Assembly (NCBI RefSeq): GCF_020882245.1
Contig: NC_083599.1
Location: 2,418,001-2,482,000, forward strand
Direction of reading: 5' to 3'
From: Rhopalosiphum padi
Lineage: Eukaryota; Arthropoda; Insecta; Hemiptera; Aphididae
Length of the DNA stretch: 64,000 nt
Part shown: positions 41,138 to 53,912 of the stretch, piece by piece
How the letters are laid out: every line of letters begins with the position of its first letter
Position numbering within the stretch: position 1 is the first letter of the stretch
Translations under genes and position numbers: made by a program
The notes under the pieces: generated by a model
The model's database searches: none
Told to the model about the DNA's origin: nothing
Seen by the model: the letters and a program-made list of their open reading frames with translations, nothing else

Positions 41138-41285
41138 CTCATAACCTACAAAGCCACTATGTATTATCAGAATGGTGTAAAAACTAGAATATTCAATTAA
41201 ACGCATCAAAAAGTACAGCAATCATTTTCAGCCTTCGTCGCTACTCCACACCACTACCATTAAAATTCGACAACGTGCCTATACC
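41138..41285 (+). pseudogene. Jockey-type LINE RT, last piece
   Basis: After the 8-bp duplication the LINE frame continues with LQSHYVLSEWCKN, one stop, then NIQLNASKSTAIIFSLRRYS and PLPLKFDNVPI. It stops matching the RT before the YLG motif, so the LINE is truncated near 41,285. The three RT pieces at 36.2, 38.5 and 41.1 kb form one element interrupted twice. Confidence 0.8.
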
Positions 41286-42776
41286 TGTAATGATATATAC
41301 ATTATCATTTTATTATCATTTTATTTTATTACATTACGGTTTTTGGAGAATTTATTTCGGGCCTACTAGGAATATTTTTTATATGGCGAATAATCCTGAC
41401 GTGTATCAATACAGGCCTAAACATATCCTTGTTATATCAAACTTTTGGATGGAGCTTAAAACTAGCAGCTGGCATCTTTAGTAGCATCACACATTATATA
41501 ATGCACAACATGCACAAAACACAACAGCAACAAAAAAAAAAACGAAGAACAACTACATTCACTGCTTATTTTAAACCAAGAAAAATACCAAGATGCACAA
41601 ATATTAAACACAAATTAATTAAATTACTTAATTAATTAATTAATAAAAAAAAAAACAGTAAAATAAAAAAATGCTTGATAACAAAAAAAGTCAAAAAGAA
41701 AAAAGTATACTTTTTTTAGCGTTAACTTCACTTCCTACTAATGAAAACATTAAAAAATAATAGATATGTGACATTCTCAAAAACAATTTTTTTTGCTCGA
41801 CTGTAATAAATATCTGTAATTAGATAATTGTTTATAATCTTATTTAACAATAATATTACGATTTGAATTTAAACCTAAATTATTTGTATATTTAAGCTGT
41901 CATATAGTATGCGGTCTACCGCACATAAATAATTAAAAAATATATCATAATATTATAGTATAATTATTGTAGTATTAATACCTGGTAAAAAATTAATAAT
42001 TAAAAATTTTTTTGTCAATGTTATACAAAAACTTCTGCCATATCTCTCAAAAATACATTAAATAAATCCAATTTATTAATTTACTCGCCACAGTGTTTCC
42101 ACGAGATACCTGTAATAATATGTATCATTAGAGAGTTTTTGCACAACACCGGTTAAAACGATTTAATACGGAAGATGACTTATGTGAATAACCCTTTTTT
42201 TTCGGGAGCGGTTACAAACCCTGCTAAATATTATATTATTTTTATGAATAATAGGATTTAATGCAGATATGTAATCGGTGAATGATACAATTTGGCGCAC
42301 CAATAATGTACTGGAAGTCAGCCATCAACACTTACGCATGCATATGGGAAACAGACACCACCCAGAACCGTGGATATTTCTGAGTAATAATAATTTAATT
42401 AATTATTTAAAATATTATATAGTTGCCTATATATAATATATATATATAAAATAAAGGGTAAGCTCAATGGTAGTAGAAGGGCATTTTTCTTGTCGGATAT
42501 GATTCTTTTGAAGGATAGGTCTGTTAGTGTTAGATGTGCTAAAAATTTCAATAATATGATAATATGATAATATGTTGCAATATGTGATTTACACATAAAA
42601 TAAATTAAATTTCAAAATTGCACCAAATTTATGTTTTGTATATGAGCATAATATGTGGACATTCATTCTTTTGTTAGGTATACACTATAAATGAAAACAA
42701 GGTGCATGTCGAATCAACAAATAAAATATTTAACTAAGTTGTTTAAATTGAATTAATAATTATCTATTAATAATTT
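41286..42776. other. Non-coding AT-rich interval
   Basis: Very AT-rich, with A-runs at 41,529 and 41,646 and simple TAATTAAT and TATATA repeats. No gene, tRNA or terminal repeat pair was found. Frames at 41,275-41,635 are chance readings over low-complexity DNA. Confidence 0.5.
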
Positions 42777-43067
42777 TACAGAAGGACTAATTACATACTC
42801 AAGAGATATACCTACTAATTGACTATTCCGCGGTAACTGATGGCGAACAAATAAGAGAGCCACAACGGCAGGTATGAATAGACAACCAAAGGCGTTTAGA
42901 TTTGGCAATGAGGCTGCTAAATGAAGGGCGATATTCTGTATTGAAGTTTCTTGTCTGTTCACGACATGCAACACCGAATTTTGGTGTCCTACGACCTCAA
43001 CCACTTCAAATTCAACCAGTAAATACACATGTAAATTGGATCCATAATGAAGGCCTAAATAGTAATT
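42777..43067 (+). other. Possible exon, unrecognised
   Basis: A TTTTACAG acceptor-like site precedes a frame reading DYSAVTDGEQIREPQRQ, one TGA, then IDNQRRLDLAMRLLNEGRYS and FGVLRPQPLQIQPVNTH. The composition differs from the AT-rich flanks. It may be a decayed exon of a mobile element. The minus-strand frame over the same bases (42,753-43,028) is hydrophobic and looks like a shadow. Confidence 0.25.
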
Positions 43068-43435
43068 ATTTATAATTTAAATTAATCTCAACTATTGATT
43101 AATTATTATTGATAATTATAATCTTTTAATCTTTTAGTCATCCCAAATTCCCAATAGACATAGTGCAGCCGCCGGAAAACAGCGCACCGTAGTGGTGAAC
43201 GCACGCAACTTTTGTATGATAATTAAATAATTTACCATAGTGATTTATAATATTATTAAAAAAGCTTTTATTTATTTTTGTTATATTTTTCGTAATCACC
43301 TTACTCACTATGAAATATATCAATGGGTGATTAAATGGTTTATAAATTACAGTTTATATTTGATTAATTTAGCTTTTTAAGTTTAATTGTAATTGTATCT
43401 ACTGTTTACTGTTATACATATATTAAGGTACTTAC

Positions 43436-44333
43436 ATGAACATATTATATTACAGACATACTAAAATAGATTTAAGATTCTTCTTTATAATGACTCAACC
43501 AGATATAATTTTTAACTGTGGTTTTAGAACCATTATATATAATTATGAATTAAAAAATAATAAGGGCTTTAAGTTGTTTGAAAGTGGTCATGTGTACACA
43601 GTATCTGAAGTACAACAGCCGAATGGTTATAGTACCATCAACGGTTATGTTATTAGGCAAACATCAGTCACTCTGCCACCTTATAAAGTTACATTTGAAG
43701 TAGGTACAAAAATCAAATTAAATAAAGTACCTAACTATTCTAATTCTTAAATGGTATTTATAGATAGATCCCTTTAGAAATGTAACACATTGTTTTTGTG
43801 AATGCCCTGCTGGAGCTGGGAATAAGTGTAAGCACATTGCTGCACTTGTTTATAATATAAATAATGAAGAGAGTAAATCAAAAACAAATGCAGAACAAGA
43901 ATGGGGAAAGCCTTCAAAATCAGCAGAAGCTAAGTACAAAAAAGGCAGAACCATTGAAAATCTATTTCCTAGAAAGAAACAAAAATTTTCTAAATCTGAA
44001 ATTAATACAACTAATAGAACTATTAGTCATAAAGCACTTGTGAATGAGTATAAAATCTTAGAAATTCCTTGTATTCTCAGTAAAATGATTGAAAAAGAAG
44101 TACAAAGTGAGGTTGATACTGAGTGTCAGAGATATCTATTAGATTTGTTAAACGAGGTGGAAAAGTCAGTAGACACTGATTTTTTAAACTTTATTCTCAC
44201 CAAACAAAATGCATATGATATTGTCTTACCGCCAATGATAGGTTCTTACTTTCCTTTAAACTTAAATGAAAATACATTTTATATGAATAATATTGTAGTT
44301 GATTTAACACAAATTATAAACATATTTAATTAA
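43436..44333 (+). CDS. SWIM zinc-finger protein fragment, two exons
   Basis: Exon 1 runs to GAA at 43,699 before a GTAGGT donor. Exon 2 begins at 43,764 after TATAG and joins in phase 0, ending at TAA 44,331-44,333. A start at ATG 43,490 (MTQPDIIFNC) is more likely than 43,436. The join creates a SWIM finger, HCFCECPAGAGNKCKHIAAL (C-x-C...C-x-H), which binds zinc and is frequent in MULE transposases and in aphid nuclease-bearing mobile proteins. After the finger come an E-W-G-K-P-S phrase, a basic stretch (LFPRKKQKFS) and an acidic helical tail. About 255 residues are seen. Upstream domains are missing or never existed. Without a partner domain I cannot say whether it is a host gene or a mobile element. 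Confidence 0.55.
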
Positions 44334-44334
44334 T

Positions 44335-44810
44335 TTAATCGGTCCCACGACCGAGAACATCGGTACTACCGCCCGCGTCGAAAAAAGCGGAAACAAAAAA
44401 CGCAAACAATCCACCGACAGACAACGCGCCAAAAACCTCGCGGCAGCGCCGGAGCACCGCACGAAGGCGGGAATTCTGGGAAATGAGGAAGACTACCGAC
44501 CCCACCACCTTCCAACAATTCCGCCTGGAGAAACCGGCGCCCCCAACCTCCCAACCGGCAACACGTCCAAGGTCGCTGGAGGCGACCGACACACCTGTCC
44601 CCGAGGCCAAGGCACCGGAGGTAGCAATGCCTATCGGACAAGCCGAGGCCACGGAGCAGCCAGCCACCGACTCCCCAAAACCGGTCGATATGGAAGTATT
44701 ACCGGATAAGGAGGCGGAGCTGCTGTGCGACATGGATGTCGGTCCACCAGACGACGTGGACATGGAAACCGTGTTCCTAAACATACACCCCGCCCCCACG
44801 ACACCACCAC
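44335..44810. other. GC-rich inserted block
   Basis: Composition jumps to strongly GC-rich (CCGACC, GGCGCC and CACCACC words) between sharply AT-rich neighbours, with edges near 44,339 and 44,811. Both strands have open frames, as expected from GC content. The plus frame from ATG 44,483 is proline-, glutamate- and threonine-rich and runs on into piggyBac sequence. The block may be a fragment of a LINE ORF1 or a SINE-like insert; I see no terminal repeats. Confidence 0.4.
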
Positions 44811-45169
44811 TACATGTACAATCTGATACTGAAGAAGAAACTGAAGTTTCAATTCCACCACTTCAACCAAAAGTAGTTGTACCTCAAAAAAATAACAAAG
44901 GTCTGTTTACTCCAAATTTTAAATGGAAATCTGGTACACCATTTCCACCTAAGGTTCACCAGTTTTGTCCAAGTAAAAGTGGTATCCAAAAAGAGTTTGA
45001 ACTGAACAGTAACTCTACTATTTTAGATTTTTTTGAAGCCCTCGTAACTCCATTTTTATTGGGCAAAGTTGCATATGAAACAAATGAATACTATAAGCAA
45101 AACAATGAATCACATATTATGTCATGTGGCAAGACTCATCATTGGAAATTTGTAACTTTGTTGAAATAA
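44483..45169 (+). pseudogene. Chimeric ORF ending in piggyBac N-terminal segment
   Basis: 228 codons. Residues 1-110 derive from the GC-rich block (low complexity, P/E/T-rich). From about residue 111 (nt 44,813) the reading matches the N-terminal part of a piggyBac transposase: an acidic start (SDTEEETEV), then FKWKSGTPFPPKVHQFCPSK, STILDFFEALVTPFLLGKVA and YETNEYYKQNN, the usual D-F-F...I...T-N-Y pattern. A W-K-F-V-T motif follows just past the duplication edge at 45,133, then a stop at 45,169. The catalytic domain is absent. Copy 1 of the duplication keeps only about the last 12 codons. This piggyBac differs from the one at 26,091. Confidence 0.6.
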
Positions 45170-46942
45170 TCAGTTGGTTGTGAAAAAGAAAATGTGCTTT
45201 GTTTAAATAAAAGTTCGGGCGACGTGACTCGAAAACGTTTCCGTAGTTCGTTGGAAAAGAAGTGTTTGATTGTGTCGTCTCTGCTTGGCCGGCGGTGAAA
45301 ATTTATACAAGTGTTCGGAGAGAGTCCTTGAGTGTCGTCATATAGCGCTTTTTTGGGATATTTTACATAATAATATAGTGGGAAACAGGTTGCTCTGTCG
45401 ATAAGTGCCGGCAGCGCGCAACGGCGACGACGGGCAATCGGCTGCGATATCGACGCGATTGACACTGCTTGTGTGGGGGGTCGGGGGACAGGTATTGCAT
45501 AACAATGTTGTTTGTCATATTAAATTTGCGCCTATACGATAACAGATTATATAATTGGTTTGTCAGTTTTAATAATATAATAATAATAAAATGGTTAAGA
45601 ATCATGTGACGTTACACCTTACAGGCATTTACAAAATATAACTATTGAATAAAAAATCACATTTTAATAAAAAAATCTAAATTGATAAAAAACAGTTCAA
45701 TAAAAAATCATTCTTCAGCATCTATCCGATGGGAAAGTAAATTTAGTTGTTGCATTAGGGACGTGCGTGAAGTTGCCCCCTCCCACTTTAACCCAGAAAT
45801 TTCAAACCTCAAAAATTGCTACAAATTTGCTAGAATTTACTACGGAGTTTTTAAAATGTTTATTGCTTAGGTTTACCCAGAAAAAAATTTACCTGGGGGT
45901 GCAAACTTCACCGTAGCCCATCACATTAATCCATAAACTTCAAACCTCTTTAGAAAATGGTTACTAACTTTGTATTCTTTTTAAATTTTTTATTCAAATT
46001 ACATTTTTATAATTAAAATATAGGTTTTTGTCCTCAACTGGTCTTTTTTTAACCAAATAAGATTAACAGAAGTTAAGGCATTTCCCCAGACCCCCTCCCC
46101 ACCGAGCTTATTAAATGTGCTGTTAATTCAATAAGATTAAATAAATAAATAATAATAATGGTAAGTTTTAATGTAGGGGAGAGGGGGTTACTATGAGACA
46201 CGGAGCGCAAAATTTTAAAACATGTCTCGGCGCATTTACCATCCGATGATCAAATATCAAATAACAAGTTAACATTGATAACAAATTTGAATTATTTATT
46301 ATTATCGAATTAAGATGAAAGGTTCTAACCCTAAGGTACCTGCCTAAATAATAAATACAATGATGTTTAATATTTATTTATATCAGTTTTTGTGGAGGAC
46401 ATTTAAATTGTACATGTTCAATTTTCTTTATTGATAACTAACATTATGTTATAGTATGTTTTTGCCATTTATATTTTCTATTATATTATCTGAACTTTGC
46501 TAAAAAGAACGATTAACTTTCCCAGTGTTGTACAGTGTGAATTTTAGTGTTAAGTATATTAATATATGGACTGCGCTCTTCTCATCACATTGTATCTAAG
46601 TACCAAATAACCAACATTTTCAATCAACTTCAAAATTATGTTTTCTCCACACACCGATTAGTATTAGTATAATAACATGTACTATTTGTGATACAATATA
46701 TAAGTATAAACATACTTTAAAAAGACAATTACAGAAAATTAATTGAATTATATGAAAAAAATTTTGTACAAAGAAAATATATGTTAAGACATATGCAAAC
46801 GAAACATTTTAAAAATCAAGTAATATCTTACTTTTAAAAATTATTAAAAACTAATATCATACTTTATTAATAAAAAATCACAGTCATCCCACAATAAAAC
46901 TTAGTATAATATTATCACATGTCAATATAATATTTAATTTGG
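45170..46942. other. Shared non-coding tract, copy 2
   Basis: This matches 11,222-13,000. The only clear length difference is the absence of AGCGGTC-type bases (6 bp) near 45,245. No gene is called. Confidence 0.5.
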
Positions 46943-48027
46943 CATAATGATGCTGAAGGTACAATTGCATTTTGTCGAAAAATTAATAATATTTATGGTT
47001 TATTAAATTCAAGAAATTTTTCAAGTAAGAGTCCTTACAATAAACCATTGTCTAATAATTTTTTGAACCTCAATTTATGTATAGAAGAATCTATAGATTA
47101 TTTAAATGGAATCCAATGCTTTGAGAAATCACCTAAACGTGGAAGAAGATCAATATTATAATCGGAACGCAAGACAGGATTTGTAGGATTAATAACATGT
47201 TAAAAATCAATTAAAAATCTTTACAGTGAGGTTATAGAAACCAAAACAATTGCAATTTATACTTACCTATAAGTTTAATCTGGATCATTTGGAAATGCTA
47301 TTTGGAGCGCTTCGAGCTTAAGGAGGTTCAACAATAACACATCTGTAGCACAGTTTGAAGCTGCATATAAATCTGTTATTATCAATGCTGAAGTAAAATG
47401 TTCATCAACTGCCAACGCTTAAGCATTAGATAACACAAGTATTTTGAGAATATCAAGTACGCATCAAAAAAAAAAAGCAATCTAAAATGCTGAATTGGTT
47501 ATGTGCAGCAGGAACTGAAATAATTGAAACAGACGATATATTGGACATTTATAAACATAGAAATTACCATGATGATGTTGTAGCATACATTGCAGAATTT
47601 GTGGTTCGTAAAATTAAGAACTCTATTTTATGTACAGTTTGTGAAAAGTCTTTGGAAACAAAACAAATCTTCTCTAATTCAAAGAAAAAATAGAGGTGGT
47701 TTAATATTTAAAAATACAGATGTTATTGAACTCAGTAAAATAGCAGAACGCGTAATTCGTGAATATCAAAGAATTGATGGGTCAAATATCGTTAGTAAGA
47801 TTACACTTGAATGTATGAGAAAAATTAATATAAGTAAATATTTTATCTCACTAACAAATCATTTTATCGAACAAGAACCCCTCAGTAACCAACTTTTACA
47901 GCTAATTAAGCTCACAATGAACATTTATATAACACTAAGACATCATCATATTAATTCTTTAACAAATTCAATAGATCAAAAAATTAGAATAATTACCAAA
48001 CTTATACATAATATTGTACTATCATAG
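46943..48027 (+). pseudogene. P-element/THAP9-like relic, copy 2
   Basis: Same pieces, stops and frame change as at 13,001-14,085. One substitution is visible at about 47,705 (AATATTTAAA for AATCTTTAAA). The shared breaks show that the gene was dead before duplication. Confidence 0.7.
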
Positions 48028-48438
48028 GCTTTTTTAAATTCTATGAATAGTTGCCACATATTCTGTTGATATTCGTACCTCTTTTCAATTATTTGACCTA
48101 TTATGGATAATTGTTCTGTGATTGAACGGCCTTTCCGGAAACCACATTGGTATTCACCTAAACAATTCTCCTCATAAGGGACAATACAATTTAGTAGTAT
48201 TCTAGAGAAGATCTTGTACGCAGAGTTCAAGAACGATATCCCTCTATAATTGTCACATTTTGTCTTGTCTCCTTTTTTGTGCAATGATGATTGCCTCATT
48301 CCAGCTATCCGGTTCTCGTTCTTCCATCCATATTAGTTGGCACAGTCTGTAGATCACTACATGTAACTCTTCCCTCATGTATTTTATGAGTTCTAATGGA
48401 ATATTATCAGTACCCGGTGCTTTCTCACCGGTGCTAAT
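48022..48438 (-). pseudogene. LINE RT scrap, copy 2
   Basis: As at 14,080-14,490, but six extra bases near 48,337 (TTGGCA-type) add two codons to the minus-strand reading around YRL..LIWMEE, as expected for the ancestral form. Two further substitutions lie near 48,374 and 48,404. Confidence 0.75.
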
Positions 48439-48997
48439 TACTCAATAATTAGGCATTCAGATCTCCCTGCTTATCAAGTGGAGAAATTAAAGGAGCTTGT
48501 CATTGGTAGAATTGACTCAAAAATGGCATTGGCACCTCAATGTAGGATCCTGCTTGATTGCTTAAAACCCAAAGTTAGAGTTGCCCTAGTTGTCCCAAAT
48601 GCTTCGGACATAACAATGAAAATGAGACATGCAATTTGTCAATCAAATTTTACTATAAAAGGGGATCTGAATTTCAATCAGCAAAATGATTCAAAAGAAT
48701 TGCATGGCCATCTCGCAAGCATTTGCGCCGCCATACATCATCGTCTGCAATCAGGCACCCTAGACATGATACCAACCAAATACTACAATAACAACCTTTA
48801 ACATGACAAAGATACTAGTGGTTCCTCTATTAAAGATCCTGCGTGAGAACACCTCAAATAATGAATCTATAAAACTATATAAAGGGCTAGCAGGCTACGA
48901 GGTAGGAATGGAGAGCAAAATGTATGACGTTGACTTTTCACCTATCACAACAAAAGTGACCACCATTACCAAAAAGAATGCAAGGGGTTTTTCATAA
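48439..48997 (+). CDS. Unrecognised open tract, copy 2
   Basis: Identical in reading to 14,491-15,049: a frame of about 115 codons ending at 48,801 (its listed first codon at 48,478 is GTG) and a 64-codon frame at 48,803-48,997. No family assigned. The absence of any change between copies could reflect very recent duplication or gene conversion; it does not by itself show selection. Confidence 0.3.
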
Positions 48998-51156
48998 AAT
49001 AATATTTACTTAGGACTTGAAACAATATACTTCCGACGGGGGAGTCTAGCAACAGAGAATATAACAAGTCATAAACAAAATCGTGTCAAATTACATTGAC
49101 CTTTCAGAATTAAGATCCCTGTTGAAAATAATAGCAGCATATGTCAAGTGAGGGTTCTCAGAGACTAATGTTCAAAACAAAAGAAATCTGTAGAATTAAG
49201 TGATGGCCAGTTTCTAAGTACCCATGGTCTTTCATATCTTATAGCAAGGCAGAATATTCTTTCTTTACCAGGAAGATGAATTTGAGTCCCGAAATCAACA
49301 CAGAGAGTGGGAGTCCTAGAAATAGAGACTACAATAACTGTACACAAACCCCACCAGTGAAAGTTGTCTATAGACATCTCATTCAATTGGTTGTACCAGG
49401 AAGCAACTAATCTCTGTGTCTGACAATCCCTGAAAGACCTGTCATATCAGACTTAATTGAAACCAGTGAGCAGTTCCTGATGGCTTTTTTGACCCCAATC
49501 AAGATGCTGGAGAGAAAACTATCATACTTCATTTTAATCTCCCCCTTGCTAATAGAGAATGTTAGGTCAGGAATCTTCAATGAGGACAATAAGATAATGT
49601 CAAAATATTTACATAGGGGCCAAAAGAGAAGATTTTCCTACACTGCCTTGGTAAAAGAGGAAATAGGGTCACAATCTTGGAATACTACTTGCTTTTAATA
49701 GATTAATGGTTATTGTTCGGACTTCGTCAACTTGTGTTCACGTTGCCCAGTCCCACTGCCCCAGGTTGGTAACACTACCAAAGAGACGCTCCTCTTCACC
49801 CCGGTCGCCTACTGGCAGTTCGCAACGGTCGCGATGTTTTCGACGGCGCGTCCGCTCGGCGGCTATCATTCTTATTAGTATTGTTTTCCTGGTTGCCGTT
49901 CGCAACAACACCTTTATACACGCCATCTTGTTCTTTATGTGTATAAAGCACCGTTCTGTGTAGAAATATTGTTTTGATTTGAAGCTCGTTCATACAATAT
50001 TTAGCTTTCGGTCCCGTCGACCATTAGCATCAAATATAAGCTCCAGCAGTTCGCCGTTCATGGTTATTTTGCAGCTCGCAGTCATATTAATGTGGTAATT
50101 ATTCACATGGTCCAGCTCGGATCCAAAACCTCGTGGTTTTAATCTCAAGTTCATCTCTCTCCAGTCCTTTTATTAAAGGATGTTCGAGTTCACATAGCGA
50201 GTAAGATGTCTCAGCATATACATTTTGAAGATATTTTAGATGAAATCCGTGGTAATATTTCAAATAATTCATTAGAAAGAATACATCTTTAACAAGAAAA
50301 GATTTACATAATATTCAAACATCTTATAAGCTAAATAATAAAGTTATATTACATGCAAATTGTTCGAGCCCGAATGATTTCCCGCCGATTCACTTAATCG
50401 CCAAAAGCTTTGCAAGTCGCGTGATCGGCGCGGAGTATCGGTCGGGCAGCCATTCCCACCTTCACCGCGGACGCGCGGAGTCTATTGTCTTGGAGCTCAT
50501 CACGATTGTCACCTCGGGCCGTTTGTCTTTGTCTTTTTCCAACGGTCGAGCCGGATAGGCGTCCGTCTCGTGCCGCCCGCCAGGTGATTGTAAACCTCGT
50601 GGTTTTGTCATTTGTAGCTTTTTAAGCTTTTAACTATCTTCGCTGTGCTTGCCACGTTATTGTGCTCATCACAGTCTTCGCCGGGCGTGCCGTTTTTTGT
50701 CGAGCCGTCAGACGGTATCTTTTCGCGTGTGCGTGCCCTTTGCGCCGTTATTACACAAACCACGTAGTTTAAGCTTTTTCAGCTTTTCACGTGTGCGGCC
50801 GCTTTGTCGGCCCATCGGCTCCGGATATTTTTTATATCCGCGTTATACGTGTCCCGTGTGCCGCCGTCCAGCGTCTACAGCGTCAGTGATTGGACAACAC
50901 CAGAGAGCTTTGCTCCCAGGCCAGTAGCTTTTTGTTATACGTATATATATATAATTATTTTCGAATAAATCTACCACTCCAATGTTATAACTAACCCTTA
51001 TACACCAAACCAATCTAAACCTTTCGCAGTTTATCTGCTTGCCTTTAGAGGTTTGCCCGACAGGGTTCGCAGCTTATATCTGCTTGCTAATTCGTTAGCT
51101 TTTCCACAAATCTGCGAGCTGTTATATCTACCCTACTATCCCTTAGTACAAGGTAG
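48998..51156. other. Degenerate tract and GC-rich hairpin tract, copy 2
   Basis: This corresponds to 15,050-17,208. The three related palindromes recur at about 50,125, 50,592 and 50,757. No new feature appears in this copy. Confidence 0.45.
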
Positions 51157-51516
51157 ATGAACTTTCACTTTAAAACTTTTTGTTTTATTTTATTTATTTT
51201 ACCTTTTATATTATCTTCTAAAACATCTAACAAATTTCTACATTTATACACAGATCAACATAATAATATCGGTTATAACTTATCTAAAACACTTAATCAC
51301 ACCGTTTATATATATTCTACAGCACCTGTTTGGCAAGTAAATACTACCAATACTTACGACTGTTATAATGTTACTTACACATATTTTAATTCAACTTTAC
51401 ATTACGGTTATTTTGATAATTTGTTACAAGAAACCATTAAGTCTTATAGTCAGTACAATCAATACTCAACTAATCAATTTCAAACTGAGTTATTAGGTTT
51501 CGTATATCATGTCTGA
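51157..51516 (+). CDS. Virus-like small secreted glycoprotein, copy 2
   Basis: Same 119-codon product as at 17,209-17,568, with signal peptide, N-glycosylation sites and the 8-base overlap with the next start. I see no difference between copies. Confidence 0.6.
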   Translation: MNFHFKTFCFILFILPFILSSKTSNKFLHLYTDQHNNIGYNLSKTLNHTVYIYSTAPVWQVNTTNTYDCYNVTYTYFNSTLHYGYFDNLLQETIKSYSQYNQYSTNQFQTELLGFVYHV

Positions 51517-52951
51517 TGGTAATAACTTAACTACACGTAAAAATAAAACCAATAATAATCCTATTAATAATAAACGTAACAATAACAAAAAGGTGACTAA
51601 TCAAGTTTACCAAAACAGTCAAAAGTATTGGGTACAACCTCAAGCTCAACAACCAAACACTGTATATTTATCCTACCCACAGATACCACAATATATTGTA
51701 CAACAACCTAATAATAACAAACAAGTCAAACAGATTAACAGATTTAGCCGTAGTAAGAGTTCAACTCGCACTAACGAACGTAGTAAATCTAACACGAGAC
51801 AACAACAACAACCTCAACGTCGTACACGTAGTCAATCTAGACCACGTACTGCTTCTGTTAACTTTAACATACACACTACAAAAAGCACTGATAATAACGC
51901 TTCTCATTCCATTGGTCCCGAACAAGATGCTCTTAAATATCTTAGGTGGCGCAAAACTATTAATCACAATGGTCGCCCTACAGCGGCTGCTCGCTTTTCT
52001 TTCGCATTACGTATGGCCAATCGTATCGATCGTATGTCAGAAGCAAACTTGATGACGACATTTTTGCTCTCACTTTTAATCTCCAACATTCGACTTTCTT
52101 CAATGATGCTCTTTGGTCTAAAAGTGAACACAAACCTAATTCCGATGATTCCACACATCTTTTGTCTATTGTCCGCACGGCTTGTGATGTTTACATCAAT
52201 CGTCTCTCGCAACCTCTATCTGATAACCCTGCTGACAATACTATACATAGTGTACTTACCATCGGTAAAAGCTGATTTAGACCTAAAGAACTTATTATAT
52301 CATAAAACTATTAATAAGGCTTATTTTTATGATAATCATGTCAACTTAACTGTCTCTACTCATTTTAATCATGATTTTGTTGAAAGCTTAAACCCTTTAG
52401 TCCGCAACATCTATGACATACATTTACAGGCTTACGAAAAATCGTACGACACAGTTTATACTAAACATCTTATTCAAAGTATAAATAGTGCTTTAGATCG
52501 TATACAAATATTACGTATTAAACCATCTGAAGTTTTCGACGGTGGTTGTGTAAAACTCGATCTTGCTACTTATAGTAAGTGTTTCTTTGGCCCTAATGTA
52601 ACTACTACATCTTACGTTTTCCCTCGTTTGGAAACTAGCCATATGAACCGTGACTTATTTTCTATATTCGTGTTTTTAGATTATGAAGCATTGGTAAAAC
52701 TAACTTTTTCGGACATACCTCATGATGATACCAATGTTGCATGTGTACGTAATGTCTATAATAAACATTTCCTTAATACACAAAATTTACGAAAAATTAT
52801 CTCTACTGACTACAAATTGTGTGTTCAGAGTAGCAATGTTAAAGTTCCTAGTTATTCTTATTCACGGCGTAAGCGCGAACTAACTGAAACACACGATCTG
52901 CACTATTATGACGATTTTTTTATGGCGAATTCAATTACTCAAAGCCTATAA
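51509..52951 (+). pseudogene. Virus-like nucleoprotein/spike overlap, copy 2
   Basis: Same 480-codon reading as at 17,561-19,003. SR-rich part at nt about 51,740-51,855, furin-type RRKR at 52,865-52,876, frame end at 52,951. The alternative nucleoprotein frame ends at 52,275. The fusion and the break are therefore older than the duplication, unless the second copy is an assembly artefact. Confidence 0.6.
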
Positions 52952-53050
52952 ATGTACAGACTTTTTACCACCTGGCCTATCGATGTCCCCTGATGAAATA
53001 CGCAAAACCAATACATACTTATATTGTGATTCTTGTCGCAAAAGTATTGA

Positions 53051-53836
53051 TTGTATTTTGGCTTAACCTGTGGCTGGCGTTTAGTTTCATCTTTTACGAA
53101 ACTATTAGGTGGTGAATGCGCAATAACTAATGATTTAACATATATTAAGACATCTATCTATTTAAGTTTGAATACTCTTAATACTTTGGTTGGTAAACAA
53201 GATGTAGTACTCGATAATTTCCATAAGTCTTTTAACATAGAACATAAACAAATTTACAAAATAGCTATGGAATTAACTAGAACAATTGAAGCTTTAAAAA
53301 CTCTCACTAAATTAACTAATCAATTCGTTACCGATTCTAACGACGCTATGTTAAACTTGACACAATCTGTTATTTGTAATTCATTTGACATCCACGCTAA
53401 CTTTCTAAATAGTAAGCTTAAACAAATTTTGGATGCATTTGATTCTAATTACAATAGATTTTTGGCTATGTTTACCATAGATAAATTTAACGATAACTTA
53501 CCTAACTTTTCATTAACAACTTATGCCAGTTCTCAACTTTTAAAATACGGCATTAGTACTGACTTCCGCAACGCTAAATTTATAGTTCTTAACACGGAGC
53601 GTACTATTGTTGACAATTATTCTGAAATTAAATTTTCTCGCTTACTACCACTGAAACACAATTCCACAATCAGTGACAAACCTGATGGTTTCATAATCAA
53701 TTTTGAAAATCTCTATATGACTGACAATATAACTAATAACAACTGTTTCACCTCAACTTTCTCTGGTACAGCTTTATGTACCGTTGGTCAACACAAACGT
53801 TGTATGCGAGTCAAAAACCTGTCACCATGTATTAAA
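53051..53836 (+). pseudogene. Virus-like spike fusion subunit, copy 2
   Basis: Same truncated reading as at 19,103-19,888, again starting at a TTG inside a broken frame and ending where the tRNA gene begins at 53,837. No membrane anchor. Confidence 0.55.
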
Positions 53837-53908
53837 TCCTCGGTAGTATAGTGGTAAGTATCCCCGCCTGTCACGCGGGAGACCGGAGTTCGATTCCCCG
53901 CCGGGGAG
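53837..53908 (+). tRNA. tRNA-Asp (GTC), copy 2 with T-stem mismatch
   Basis: Same cloverleaf as at 19,889-19,960 except for G to A in the T-stem (GGAG-TTCGATT-CCCC), which makes an A-C mismatch and alters the internal promoter context next to the B box. CCA follows at 53,909-53,911. This copy is more likely to be a non-functional tRNA than the first. Confidence 0.8.
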
Positions 53909-53912
53909 CCAT

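Noticed and set aside
44335..44870. Minus-strand Gly/Ser/Val-rich frames
   Set aside because: Shadows of the GC-rich block; low complexity and no family.
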